From assembly GCF_006363915.1 (NCBI RefSeq), contig NZ_CP040946.1: a stretch of 64,000 nucleotides of DNA; one strand, written 5' to 3'. Positions within the stretch are counted from its first letter, which is position 1. Every line of letters starts with the position of its first letter. Under the pieces are notes generated by a model. It was not told the origin of the DNA and made no database searches. It saw only the letters and a program-made list of their open reading frames with translations. The DNA comes from Methylophilus medardensis. GTDB lineage: Bacteria; Pseudomonadota; Gammaproteobacteria; Burkholderiales; Methylophilaceae. The translations under genes were made by a program, and so were the position numbers. This document shows, piece after piece, positions 1 to 7,865 of the stretch.

Positions 1-456
1 ATGTTTTTCATCGGCTACGCCGTCACCGTCGTGATCGCGCAACAAGGTGATCTGATTCAAGCTTTCGGCGCCGGCGCCCGCCTGTTTCATCCATTTGCTG
101 GCGATCCAGGCTTTTAAGCTAAAGCCCTGCTGTTTTTCACGATGATTGGTTTCAGCGACTAGAATGTCACCATTGGGTAACTCATACAGCCAACGTGGGT
201 GATGCAATCCGCTAGCAAAGGCCGTGACTTGGGTACCTGCAGCTGGTGTCGGTCTTTTGCCTTCGGGCCAGCCCACGGCTTTGGCAACATGTACCGTTGG
301 CAACCATGACTGTTGCGGTGAAGGTAAATCTGGTTGTGGGCCAAAACTGGCAGACTCAGGTAACTTGGTAGGTTGCGTACAACTGGTGAGTAGCAGCACG
401 CCCACCGAAACGGTCAGTGTGTGTGCATGAGGACATTTTTTGTGCGACATTGGCAT
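1..456 (-). CDS. PQQ-dependent sorbosone/glucose-dehydrogenase-like lipoprotein (N-terminal part)
   Basis: Only the first 152 codons are in the window; the gene runs off the left edge in an open frame. The start at 456 follows AGGAG with 7 bases spacing. A lipoprotein signal ends in the lipobox LLTSC, so the protein should be anchored in the envelope. After about 60 residues comes the typical opening of the soluble PQQ-dependent sugar dehydrogenase family, with ASGLHHPRWLYELPNGD and then DILVAETN, followed by a DHDGDGVAD segment common in the L-sorbosone dehydrogenase branch. Family knowledge suggests a periplasmic beta-propeller quinoprotein oxidising a sugar or aldehyde; the substrate cannot be told. 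The presence of pqqA about 7 kb away fits a PQQ-using cell. The catalytic half is outside the window. Confidence 0.75.
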   Translation of the reverse strand, partial: MPMSHKKCPHAHTLTVSVGVLLLTSCTQPTKLPESASFGPQPDLPSPQQSWLPTVHVAKAVGWPEGKRPTPAAGTQVTAFASGLHHPRWLYELPNGDILVAETNHREKQQGFSLKAWIASKWMKQAGAGAESLNQITLLRDHDGDGVADEKH

Positions 457-474
457 GGGGCGCTCCTAAGGTGT

Positions 475-1329
475 TTATTTTCTGATGGCGAGAATCTGGT
501 ACAGGTCAGTGTAGCCTTGCTCAAATCGGCTGGCGTGGTCTGTCATCCACCACTGGCAGTTGCGATAGATTCGCTCACCTGCACTGGCTGCAATGGCCTC
601 GTACTGTGCCTCTAAATTGGCCAACCAGTGCCGCAAGGTCCGTACATACTGTCTGCGTAAACTATCCACCTTAAACACCTCAAACTGCGCGTGTTCGATC
701 TGAGCCAGTAGTTGCGCCACATTGCTCAAGGGGGCGGCCCCCTCGGGTTGACCAGCGTCATTTTCAGCCGTCATGCCATGCAGTAGCATGCGGCCGCCCG
801 GCTTGAGCGCAGCGTGCATATGCGCCAAGCATGCAGTGGTTTCTGTCGCGCTGAGAGGCTCCGCCATGTCAAGGCACACGGCTTTGTGATAGCGGCCTGC
901 TTCTGGCAACGTTTGATCGTCGGCGAGTTTAATGGTGATTAAGTGCTGCAGCCCACGTTGTTCGACTTGCTTCACGGCGTAGGCATACTCAGTGGAGGTG
1001 TGGGTATAGCCATGAACGAATGCGCCATAATGGCTGGCCGCCCAACACGCTAACTCGCCCCAGCCACAACGCATATCGAGCAAGGTGTCTCCGTGTTGCA
1101 AGTGCAATTGCTGGCAGATCAAGGTCAGTTGGCTGCGTTGCGCTTGCGCCAGGGTATCGTGGGGACCGGAAAAGTGAGCACAAGTATGTAACAAGTGTTC
1201 ATCCAGCCATAAGCGAGCAACGTCTTCGGCTACGGCCTGCGGTTGAGGCGCCGAAAACAATGCATCTGCCAGCAGATGACTTTCAATAGGCAACGCGTGT
1301 GATGTCGCATGCACCGGGTAGTGGCTCAT
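475..1329 (-). CDS. Cyclopropane-fatty-acid-synthase-like SAM methyltransferase
   Basis: A 284-residue protein beginning MSHYPVHAT, chosen because AGGAG lies 6 bases before the ATG at 1329; longer readings lack a ribosome site. The Rossmann methyltransferase core opens with LLDMRCGWGELA (residues 83-94), close to the LLDIGCGWGGLA of cyclopropane-fatty-acyl-phospholipid and mycolic-acid synthases, and LKPGGRMLLHGM is the post-motif-III strand. Motif I has Arg where the family normally has the first Gly, and the protein is about 100 residues shorter than classical Cfa, lacking its N-terminal domain. It ends 18 bases before the start of the lipoprotein gene at 456, so the two are probably cotranscribed. 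A lipid or small-molecule methyltransferase is likely; a true cyclopropane synthase is not shown. Confidence 0.7.
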   Translation of the reverse strand: MSHYPVHATSHALPIESHLLADALFSAPQPQAVAEDVARLWLDEHLLHTCAHFSGPHDTLAQAQRSQLTLICQQLHLQHGDTLLDMRCGWGELACWAASHYGAFVHGYTHTSTEYAYAVKQVEQRGLQHLITIKLADDQTLPEAGRYHKAVCLDMAEPLSATETTACLAHMHAALKPGGRMLLHGMTAENDAGQPEGAAPLSNVAQLLAQIEHAQFEVFKVDSLRRQYVRTLRHWLANLEAQYEAIAASAGERIYRNCQWWMTDHASRFEQGYTDLYQILAIRK

Positions 1330-1651
1330 GTTGTACTCCTGCTCAATGTGCACATTTGTTTTTTTGGCGCAGACACCCGCATACATTTTCCCTAACGCGG
1401 GTGGCTAGGCTGACAATGATTTGTCATGTGACAGCAGTGTAAAAATGCAACCTTAGCTAGAGTATCCGCGACTGGCTGATTGTGTTGTGGGACCTGTCTG
1501 ACAGCGCTGGCATCTCAGGTCAGGCCGAGCTTCAGTCGGGCACGTATTAAGTCCTACAGCGAAATCAGTCGCTAGCCGACGCCCGGGTTGAAAGCGTCTG
1601 CTTAGAATAGTATTGCGTGCCATGGCGCGCATCATTCACAGGAGAAATGAC
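1330..1651. other. Intergenic region between divergent genes
   Basis: About 320 bases without a gene, between the methyltransferase (leftward) and the small exported protein (rightward). It must hold both promoters. GTCCTACAG at 1551-1559 matches a motif seen before several other exported-protein genes in this window. No RNA gene or long repeat was recognised. Confidence 0.6.
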
Positions 1652-1966
1652 ATGAAAAAAACAATATTTAGTGCGCGATTGCTCAGTGTGTTGATCGGGG
1701 CCACTTGGATGGCTAGCGCTTGGTCTGCCCCACCGGTAGACAACACCGTGCCGCCTTGCGATCACGCGGGCACCTCGACTAAACCTGCATGTAATATGGA
1801 TTCAGACAGCGTGAAAATGCCGCATGAAAAGGGGGTGATCGTGCCGCCAGAGGTGCCTGCTGAGGGCTTGCCAAATCAGGATAAACGCCGTCTGGAAGGG
1901 GTGCCGCCCAGACCACAGCCGCTGAATGCGACGCCATCTAGTCCCGGCAATGAGTTAAGAAACTAA
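1652..1966 (+). CDS. Small exported proline-rich protein of unknown function
   Basis: The start at 1652 (MKKTIFSARLL) has AGGAG about 7 bases upstream. The first 27 residues form a clear Sec signal peptide ending ...ASAWSA before PPVDNTVPP. The mature part, about 77 residues, is hydrophilic, rich in Pro and charged residues, with two Cys (in CDHAGTSTKPAC) that could pair. No domain is recognised. The mature N-terminus resembles that of the small exported protein at 3769 (AAPADNVPP), so the two may be distant paralogues. It sits before the SDR gene at 2041, possibly in one transcript, in a neighbourhood that looks like an envelope/stress group. Confidence 0.7.
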   Translation: MKKTIFSARLLSVLIGATWMASAWSAPPVDNTVPPCDHAGTSTKPACNMDSDSVKMPHEKGVIVPPEVPAEGLPNQDKRRLEGVPPRPQPLNATPSSPGNELRN

Positions 1967-2040
1967 AGCCAAGCTTGTCGATGGATTGGCTTTGACGATG
2001 CGACCAACCTAGGCGTGTCTGCACCCATAAGGAGAATGTG

Positions 2041-2904
2041 ATGGACGTTGCAAAGCAGCCCTTGAATCCCCCGCAACATCAGAATGTGCAGCCCGGGTTA
2101 GAGGAAGATATGGTTCCTCAGCCTGAATATATTGATGCCGATTATCGCGGCAGTGAGCGTCTCAAGGATAAAGTGGCCTTGATCACCGGCGGCGATAGTG
2201 GCATTGGCCGTGCGGTGGCCGTGCATTTTGCGGCAGAAGGCGCAGATGTGGTGATTGTGTATCTCAACGAGCATGAAGATGCCGCTAAAACCAAGCATCT
2301 GGTAGAGGCCTATGGTCGCCGTTGTTTGCTGATCGCAGGAGATGTTGGCGATGAGCAATGTTGCGTCCAAGCGGTGCACGACACGCTATTACAGTTTGGC
2401 CACCTCGATATTTTGATCAACAATGCCGCACAACACTACCCCCAATCCAGCATTGTCGATATCAGCCAGCAACAACTAGAGCATACTTTTAAAACCAATA
2501 TTTTCTCAATGTTTTACATGGTCAAAGCGGCCTTGCCACATTTGCCAAAAAACAGTCACATCATCAACACGGCCTCAGTGACCGCGTATCGCGGCAGCCC
2601 AGAGTTGCTGGATTACTCGGCGACCAAGGGTGCCGTGGTGTCCTTTACCCGCTCTTTATCTAAGCAATTGGTGGATAAGGATATCTATGTGAATGCCGTC
2701 GCGCCAGGGCCGGTATGGACGCCCTTGATTCCAGCAAGTTTTGATGAAAAAAAAGTAAGCGAATTTGGTAGTCAGGTGCCGCTCAATCGACCGGCACAAC
2801 CGAGTGAGATTGCCCCTGCCTTTGTGTTTTTGGCTGGTCGGGCCTCGTCATACATGACCGGTCAGGTCATACACCCAAACGGCGGCGAAATCATCAACGG
2901 TTAA
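2041..2904 (+). CDS. Short-chain dehydrogenase/reductase (YghA/Gsp39-like)
   Basis: A 287-residue NAD(P)-dependent oxidoreductase of the classical SDR fold. AAGGAG ends 6 bases before the ATG at 2041, which is preferred to the GTG at 2038. Visible motifs are the cofactor loop GGDSGIG (50-56), INNAA (126-130), the active-site Ser at 179, and YSATK giving Tyr192 and Lys196; all catalytic residues are present. The 40-residue leader with PGLEEDMVPQPEY is characteristic of the YghA / Bacillus general-stress-protein-39 branch, which acts on aldehydes or alcohols of uncertain identity and is often stress-induced. It follows a small exported protein gene and precedes a cytochrome c gene. Confidence 0.88.
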   Translation: MDVAKQPLNPPQHQNVQPGLEEDMVPQPEYIDADYRGSERLKDKVALITGGDSGIGRAVAVHFAAEGADVVIVYLNEHEDAAKTKHLVEAYGRRCLLIAGDVGDEQCCVQAVHDTLLQFGHLDILINNAAQHYPQSSIVDISQQQLEHTFKTNIFSMFYMVKAALPHLPKNSHIINTASVTAYRGSPELLDYSATKGAVVSFTRSLSKQLVDKDIYVNAVAPGPVWTPLIPASFDEKKVSEFGSQVPLNRPAQPSEIAPAFVFLAGRASSYMTGQVIHPNGGEIING

Positions 2905-3117
2905 TGGTCCTGCACAGTCGCTTCAAGCGGCTGGGCAGCGGCTTAGTCGAGCCTTCAGTGGCCGTCCCCAGCCTCGCATCACTTTCCCTAAAAAATGTCC
3001 GAATCATCCTACAACAATTTCCGCTTTTGTGACATGGGCGCAGGTTTTCCTTTTATTCATAATGTGGCTGGTCAGTGCTGCCATCAAGCACACACTCAAC
3101 CATTAAGGAGAACAACC

Positions 3118-3654
3118 ATGCATCACAAAATTGGCGTCAGCCTATTGTTATTAGTCGCTGGACTCTCGGCATGTGACAAGCAGCCTGCCACCTCTGGCGT
3201 CGCTGGCGAGGCCGCTACTAGCAAAGCCATCGCGTTTGTTAAAACACAAGATGGCTCGCCGCTAGAAATCAATGCTGCACTATTTGATACGCCGGCCGCC
3301 AAGACGTTTTTGACCACAGGTAAAAATACTTACGTCGGTCAAGAAGCGGCGATCGCCCAAGGTAAAAAAATCTTTCAATTGTATTCATGCACGCAATGCC
3401 ATGGCCCAGATGCCGGTGGTCAGGTGGGTCCGGCGCTGACTGGGCCAAATTATAACTACGCCAAAGATGCCACCAATAAAGGTATGTTCGAGACGGTCTG
3501 GCACGGTACCAACGGCGGCATGGGTGCCAAGGGCAAAGGGCTGATGGATCCGTCCGATCCAAATAACGGCATCACGCCAGACGAGTTGCTGAAAGTCATC
3601 GCCTGGATCCGCAGCCACGGTAGTTTGACCGGCAACGAAGATGTCGCCTCGTGA
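3118..3654 (+). CDS. Class I cytochrome c lipoprotein, cytochrome-cL-like
   Basis: A 178-residue protein with AAGGAG before the ATG at 3118. A lipoprotein signal ends LSAC with the lipidated Cys at 19. One haem-binding motif CTQCH lies at 91-95, and Met135 or Met143 could be the sixth ligand. The run FETVWHGTNGGMGAKGKG followed by TPDELLKVIAWIRSHG resembles the C-terminal half of cytochrome cL (MxaG/XoxG), the electron acceptor of methanol dehydrogenase; this similarity is judged by eye. Unlike ordinary cytochrome cL it is membrane-anchored. Function is inferred as periplasmic electron transfer, perhaps from a quinoprotein. No methanol dehydrogenase genes are adjacent. Confidence 0.75.
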   Translation: MHHKIGVSLLLLVAGLSACDKQPATSGVAGEAATSKAIAFVKTQDGSPLEINAALFDTPAAKTFLTTGKNTYVGQEAAIAQGKKIFQLYSCTQCHGPDAGGQVGPALTGPNYNYAKDATNKGMFETVWHGTNGGMGAKGKGLMDPSDPNNGITPDELLKVIAWIRSHGSLTGNEDVAS

Positions 3655-3768
3655 TTGTCCTACAACGATTTGTGGGGTGACTGACATACAGGGTGCACTC
3701 GCATGGTTAGCATCGAGTCAACCCTGTTAACAAGACGGGTTACCCCATCATCATAAAAGGAGTCGATC

Positions 3769-4062
3769 ATGAAAAAACATCTTTCTATCGTATTTGCCGG
3801 TTTGTTAATGACTGCCACCACTAGCGTCTGGGCTGCGCCGGCGGATAATGTTCCGCCTACCCAGCAGCAAAAAAATCAGGTGCCGGATACCAATCAGAAT
3901 GGTAATTATCTCGAGCCACAGGCAGACAACAATAATGCTGCCAGTGATCCGCAGTCACAAAAGCAGAGTGGGGCGAACAAGACGAACAAGCCCGCCAATG
4001 TAGAAAAAAGTAAGCGTTTTCATGAAAAGCCCCAAGACGGAGGCACCGGCGTGAAACCATAG
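3769..4062 (+). CDS. Small exported hydrophilic protein of unknown function
   Basis: 97 residues with a good ribosome site (AAAGGAG) before the ATG at 3769. A Sec signal peptide ends about residue 22-23 (TTSVWAA). The mature part is Asn/Gln/Lys-rich and probably disordered, with no cysteine and no recognisable domain. Its start (APADNVPP) resembles the mature start of the protein at 1652. The TCCTAC motif lies at 3658-3663, at the same distance from the start codon as in the cytochrome gene before it. It is followed by the copper-storage-like gene at 4170. Confidence 0.65.
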   Translation: MKKHLSIVFAGLLMTATTSVWAAPADNVPPTQQQKNQVPDTNQNGNYLEPQADNNNAASDPQSQKQSGANKTNKPANVEKSKRFHEKPQDGGTGVKP

Positions 4063-4169
4063 CGGCATGCGGCGTTCAGGCAAGCTGCCATGCACGTCAG
4101 TGGAGGATTACCGCCTGCGGTGGTCGATATTTTTCCATTTAAAACATCTCTCAACGTCTGGAGCCTACG

Positions 4170-4508
4170 ATGACCGAACAAGCACTGAAATTATGTATGG
4201 AGCTTTGCAAAAAATCCGCAGAGACCTGTGAAAGTTGTGCCATCGCCTGCGAGAGTGAGGCGGATCCCATGCTACGAAGTTGTATTGAGCTCACCATGGA
4301 TTGCGCGGATTTTTGTCGTCTGACGGCGTCGTTTATTGCCCGCCGTAGCGATTTTATTGCGCTGGTCTGCCAAGACTGCGCTGAAATTTGCACACGATGC
4401 GCAGAAAGCTGTGAACAACATGCTTCTGAACGCTGCCGCGCTTGTGCGCAAGCTTGCCGTCGTTGTGCGGCAGAATGTCTACAAGTGGGCGTGGTCGCAC
4501 TGGCCTAA
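4170..4508 (+). CDS. Four-helix-bundle copper storage protein, Csp3-like
   Basis: 112 residues with 18 cysteines (9, 13, 20, 23, 27, 38, 45, 49, 67, 70, 74, 77, 81, 89, 92, 96, 99, 103), nearly all spaced by two or three residues so that they line one face of helices. This is the signature of the Csp / DUF326 four-helix bundles that store many Cu(I) ions in their core. No signal peptide or twin-arginine motif is present, so it should be the cytosolic Csp3 type rather than exported Csp1. The start at 4170 follows GGAGCCTACG. It lies just downstream of a small exported protein and converges on the sheath-like gene. Copper storage is inferred from the family; metal content is untested. Confidence 0.85.
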   Translation: MTEQALKLCMELCKKSAETCESCAIACESEADPMLRSCIELTMDCADFCRLTASFIARRSDFIALVCQDCAEICTRCAESCEQHASERCRACAQACRRCAAECLQVGVVALA

Positions 4509-4568
4509 TAGAGGCCGAGCAATGCAAAAGGCCCGTGCATTTATCCCAATACGGGTCTGTTGCCCCCT

Positions 4569-6020
4569 TTAGCCAGCCTGCGTTTGTTTGAGCGAGAGGA
4601 TAATGAATTCTGCAGGTCGGATAGCTGCCATGCCTAAGCGGATGACCATTTGACTGTTTGCAATATCGTTTTCTGTCATGCTTTTGCCTAAGCCAATGTG
4701 AACGAAAAAAGCCTGCGCAGGCTTGCGACCTTGCAGGGCGCCTTGTCGCCATAGCCAAGTGAGCAGTTGTTCTGTCATGTGCTGCGCGCGCGCCCAAGTT
4801 TGGGCGGTATTTGGCTCAAACACCAACTGCGCCAATCCTGCGCTGATCGCGGCCTCTGTGTGGCTAAACAAGCGCCTAACAGGAATATAACGCCACTCAT
4901 TGTCGTTACCCGCTAAGGTTCTCGCCCCCCAAATCAGTGTGCCTTTCCCCGTAAACGCTCGGATGAGATTGATCGATTTTCCGCTCTCGGCGTCGATGTT
5001 GTAATTCGCTTGCTCGGCATTGCTGAGTTTAAACAGCGGTTGCATAACCTGCTGCAATGCAACGTTAGCCGCGACCTTCCAAACGCCGCGAGTTTGGTCG
5101 GTCGCCACATAGGCGCCCAGCACTGCACCGCTGGCGGGTAAAGTATTCAGCGCTAGCGTTGCAGCGTCTAGCCATTGCTTGCCCAGCGCAAACTGTTGAA
5201 ACAAGGTGGCATGTAATGATTGCGACAGGGTTTGCGTGTCTGCGCTGGCGTTGACCTGTGTGAGCGCACGGATGTCTGCGAGCAGCGCCAGCATATCGGC
5301 ATCGCTGGTCAGGCTTTCTGCAGCCACTTCAACGTCGTCTGCTTTGCGCTTAAACACCAGTTGTGTGAGGGAGAGCGTGCGCACGAAACGCACAAGTATC
5401 CACGGCCCGTAAGCCGCGCCAAATGGTAAATGCGCACTGCCGAGGCTTTGTTTAAAGCGAGCAGCTTCTAAGGCAAACTCGGTTGCATCATGGCTTAAAC
5501 GCAGATCAAACACGGCGAAGCGATTGGGCCTCTCAGCGCATTGCGCCAATGCGCTGGCCTCTAAGCGATGGGATTCATGACAAATCGTGGCTTCTGGCAT
5601 GGCAATGAGCGTCACTTGTGTTATTTGCGCCAGCGCGGCCAAGCCTGCGGCGAGATTGTTAGCTGTCACCGCTGTACGGTAATCCCCCACTGAGACAATC
5701 ACACATTGCACGCCGCCATTGGCAAAAAATAAACGCACGCTGTCATACAGATAAAAGGGTTGGTTCACCGTGGCATTGGTCACTTGTTGTGCTGCATCTA
5801 ACTATAATGTAATGGTAGGCGTTGGCGGGCCGCCGAATAGGGACTCAAATTCGAGCAAAGAGTGCACCTTGGTTGGCGTGAGCGTTAGCGATACATCCGT
5901 TTGTGCAGCTTTTTCGGTGTAACCGATAAAGGCTGGCAACGTGGCATCAAGCGTGGGAATGGTCGGTGGCTGAGTAGTGATTTCTTCAATATACACGCCA
6001 GGCGCTTGGTTGGTCGGCAT
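4569..6020 (-). pseudogene. Phage-tail-sheath-like protein, interrupted by an in-frame amber codon
   Basis: From the ATG at 6020 (GGGAGG 7 bases upstream) the frame reads MPTNQAPGVYIEEI, the hallmark start of contractile tail sheath proteins, and continues through IPAFIGYTEKA and SLLEFESLFGGPPTP. Codon 73 is TAG (5802-5804). The same frame stays open after it for 410 codons: YLYDSLRLFF-like (YLYDSVRLFF), then the conserved C-terminal sheath domain with GKGTLIWGARTLAG, WRYIPVRRLF and AFFVHIGLGKSMTENDI. Total length about 483 codons, normal for the family. No tube, baseplate or spike gene is nearby, so this is a solitary sheath gene. It may be a recent nonsense mutant, a readthrough gene or a sequencing error; no other damage is seen. 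Confidence 0.8.
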
Positions 6021-6142
6021 CAAAATCCCTCCCGATGGCTGATACGGACGCATCAGCAGTCAATAGATCACAATGCATTATAGACCTACGCGCAACAAGC
6101 GGTGTGAGAGCGCTTTTGGGAGAGGGGGATCAGTAACAAAAT

Positions 6143-6173
6143 GCCCATAGGGCTCATCAAGAGGCCTATGGGC
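6143..6173 (-). terminator. Rho-independent terminator of the BON-domain gene
   Basis: Perfect 9-base stem GCCCATAGG (6143-6151) with CCTATGGGC (6165-6173) and a 13-base loop, 19 bases past the stop of the BON gene. On the minus strand the stem is followed by ATTTTGTTAC, a modest T-tract. Confidence 0.7.
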
Positions 6174-6191
6174 AAGCGCGACGGTAAAGCC

Positions 6192-6500
6192 TTATTGTGC
6201 GACTACAATATCATCTTTCACACCGGTCACACCTTTTACATTTTTAGCCAGTTTAACCGCTTTATCGGCCTCGGCTTTAGATTTGACCATGCCAGACAAT
6301 TGCACCAAGCCATTGCTGTCGGTTTCTACTTTAATATCGGTGGCACTCACGGCTTTATCTTTGGCAAATGCAGTTTTCACCTTGGCGGTAATTACAGAGT
6401 CTTCAACCTTGGTGCCAAGTGAGTCACCATCCGCGGCGAAACCTGCCATTGGCAAAGTTAATGCGCTCACTAACAACAGAGATTTGATAATGTTTTTCAT
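6192..6500 (-). CDS. Periplasmic BON-domain protein (OsmY-like)
   Basis: 102 residues with AAGGA before the ATG at 6500. A signal peptide ends near residue 22 (LPMAGFA), and residues about 32-100 form one BON domain: DSVITAKVKTAF, then TDIKVETDSNGLVQLSG and AVKLAKNVKGVTGVKDDI. OsmY has two such domains; this is a single-domain member. BON domains are thought to bind phospholipid or other envelope surfaces, and these genes are commonly stress-regulated. A TCCTAC motif lies upstream (complement of 6586-6591). It is monocistronic, with its own terminator. Confidence 0.85.
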   Translation of the reverse strand: MKNIIKSLLLVSALTLPMAGFAADGDSLGTKVEDSVITAKVKTAFAKDKAVSATDIKVETDSNGLVQLSGMVKSKAEADKAVKLAKNVKGVTGVKDDIVVAQ

Positions 6501-6655
6501 GATGAGTCCTTATTCAGTCATTGATCGAGCCTCCATTATTAAGAGATCACCTCCGCTAAGGAATACCGCAGATTCTGATACTTGCGTAGGACATCACTGA
6601 CGAAACCAAAAGTTGTTATACCATAGCACCCTACATAAATCTCACCCGCTCACGC

Positions 6656-7429
6656 ATGCAACTGCATTACCAAATTCAAGGCCACCACCAAGCCCAGCCA
6701 TTATTATTTTTGCATGGGCTATTTGGCTCAGCCGACAACTGGGGCACCATCGCCAAACATTTTGCCCAGCACTATCAGGTGATCACCGTAGATTTGCGCA
6801 ATCACGGCCGTTCACCGCACAGCGACTCGCAAACGTTCCCTGAGATGGCCGCCGACGTCGCTGAAACCCTCGATGCATTAGGTATCGGCCGCGTGCATTT
6901 AATTGGTCATTCGCTGGGTGGCAAAGTCGCTATGCAGTTCGCCAGCCTTTATGCCGAGCGCGTACACACGCTTACGGTGGTGGACATGGCTACACGCGCC
7001 TATGCTGACGCGCACACGCATTTAATGGATGCGATGCAGGCCTTAAATTTGCAGCAACTGCCATCCCGTCAAGCGGTTGATCAAGCATTATCGGCACAGA
7101 TTCCATCGCTGATGGTACGCCAGTTTTTACTCACCAACTTGGTCAAACATGAAGAGCAATTTCAGTGGCGGATTCCGCTATCTGCGCTCAAAGCCAACTA
7201 CAGCCATTTTCAAGCCGCCCTGGCCGCGCAGTCGTCGCGACCGACTTTGATTATTCGTGGTGCACGCAGTGACTATGTGCGCGAGTCTGATATTGCCGAC
7301 ATGCAGCAACAGTTTACCCAGGCCACATTTGTGACCTTGCCCACGGACCATTGGGTGCACGCCGAACAGCCGCAGCTATTTATCCAAGCCATTGAGGATT
7401 TTTTCAGTGGTCTCAATCATCAGGGCTGA
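6656..7429 (+). CDS. Alpha/beta-hydrolase, YbfF-like esterase
   Basis: 257 residues, the usual length of YbfF-type acyl-CoA/short-chain esterases. Seen: oxyanion-hole LHGLFGS (19-25), nucleophile elbow GHSLGG with Ser86, Asp206 in RGARSDYV, and the catalytic His232 in TDHWVHAEQP; DLRNHGRS is also typical. No signal peptide, so cytoplasmic. The start ATG at 6656 lacks a strong ribosome site. The gene ends where the first pqqA repeat cassette begins (the stop codon TGA at 7427-7429 shares its last base with the repeat). The substrate is unknown. Confidence 0.85.
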   Translation: MQLHYQIQGHHQAQPLLFLHGLFGSADNWGTIAKHFAQHYQVITVDLRNHGRSPHSDSQTFPEMAADVAETLDALGIGRVHLIGHSLGGKVAMQFASLYAERVHTLTVVDMATRAYADAHTHLMDAMQALNLQQLPSRQAVDQALSAQIPSLMVRQFLLTNLVKHEEQFQWRIPLSALKANYSHFQAALAAQSSRPTLIIRGARSDYVRESDIADMQQQFTQATFVTLPTDHWVHAEQPQLFIQAIEDFFSGLNHQG

Positions 7430-7541
7430 CTGCTGAAAATCATGAGCCTGTTTCAGGTAAAACAGCGCTGAACAAGGCTGAGGATGAGGCGCATACTGTG
7501 CACACGTTGTACAGATAAACTTTTAAATCAGGAGAAACACC

Positions 7542-7613
7542 ATGTGGACTAAACCAGCTGCTACAGAAATGCGTTTTGGCTTTGAAGTAACAATGTACGT
7601 AATGAACAAATAA
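7542..7613 (+). CDS. pqqA: PQQ precursor peptide PqqA, copy 1
   Basis: A 23-residue peptide beginning MWTKPAATEMRFGFE, with AGGAG 7 bases before the ATG. It has the Glu-X3-Tyr motif (Glu15, Tyr19 in EVTMY) whose side chains PqqE/PqqD/PqqF-type enzymes join to make pyrroloquinoline quinone. Length and flanking residues are typical of PqqA. The maturation genes pqqB-E are not in this window. PQQ is the cofactor of methanol dehydrogenase, so extra precursor gene dosage would make sense in a methylotroph. The encoded peptide is identical to that of copy 2. Confidence 0.93.
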   Translation: MWTKPAATEMRFGFEVTMYVMNK

Positions 7614-7635
7614 TTTTAGCTTAGGCTAAAATGAC

Positions 7636-7663
7636 AAAAACCCGACCATGTGTCGGGTTTTTT
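7636..7663 (+). terminator. Terminator after pqqA copy 1
   Basis: AAAAACCCGAC, a short loop, and GTCGGGTTTTTT: a 6-base G+C stem followed by six T, a classical intrinsic terminator 22 bases after the pqqA stop. Confidence 0.9.
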
Positions 7664-7865
7664 GTTGTGGAAATAGGCCGTTCACACTTTACGGCGCCTG
7701 CAATGAAACTCCTGTTTTAAAAGGGGTTTCAATTGATTGCGGACCGCTCGCTTGAATGTGTAAACAGCACCGAAAAAAGTCAGTTAATCCACCTATCAAA
7801 GCATAGAAATTGCCCTAAAATTGATTTAAGTAAAACATATTAGGTGTAATGACGTGGAGCAATCA

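Larger units (their letters stand above)
7429..7666 (+). repeat. pqqA cassette, copy 1 (238-base direct repeat)
   Basis: The 238 bases here recur at 8620-8857 with an offset of exactly 1191 and only five mismatches (positions in copy 1 at about 7476, 7484, 7621, 7637 and 7649), all outside the pqqA frame. The unit holds a 113-base leader, pqqA and its terminator, so it is a complete expression cassette. An 18-base inverted sequence (TTTTAGC-N4-GCTAAAA) follows the stop codon. Confidence 0.95.

Noticed and set aside
475..1329. Calling the methyltransferase a true cyclopropane-fatty-acid synthase (cfa)
   Set aside because: It lacks the N-terminal domain and has an altered motif I (Arg for Gly), so only the superfamily is assigned.
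4505..4568. Possible terminator between the copper protein and the sheath gene (GGCCCGT...ACGGGTC)
   Set aside because: Stem is short with mismatches and no T-tract; too weak to list.
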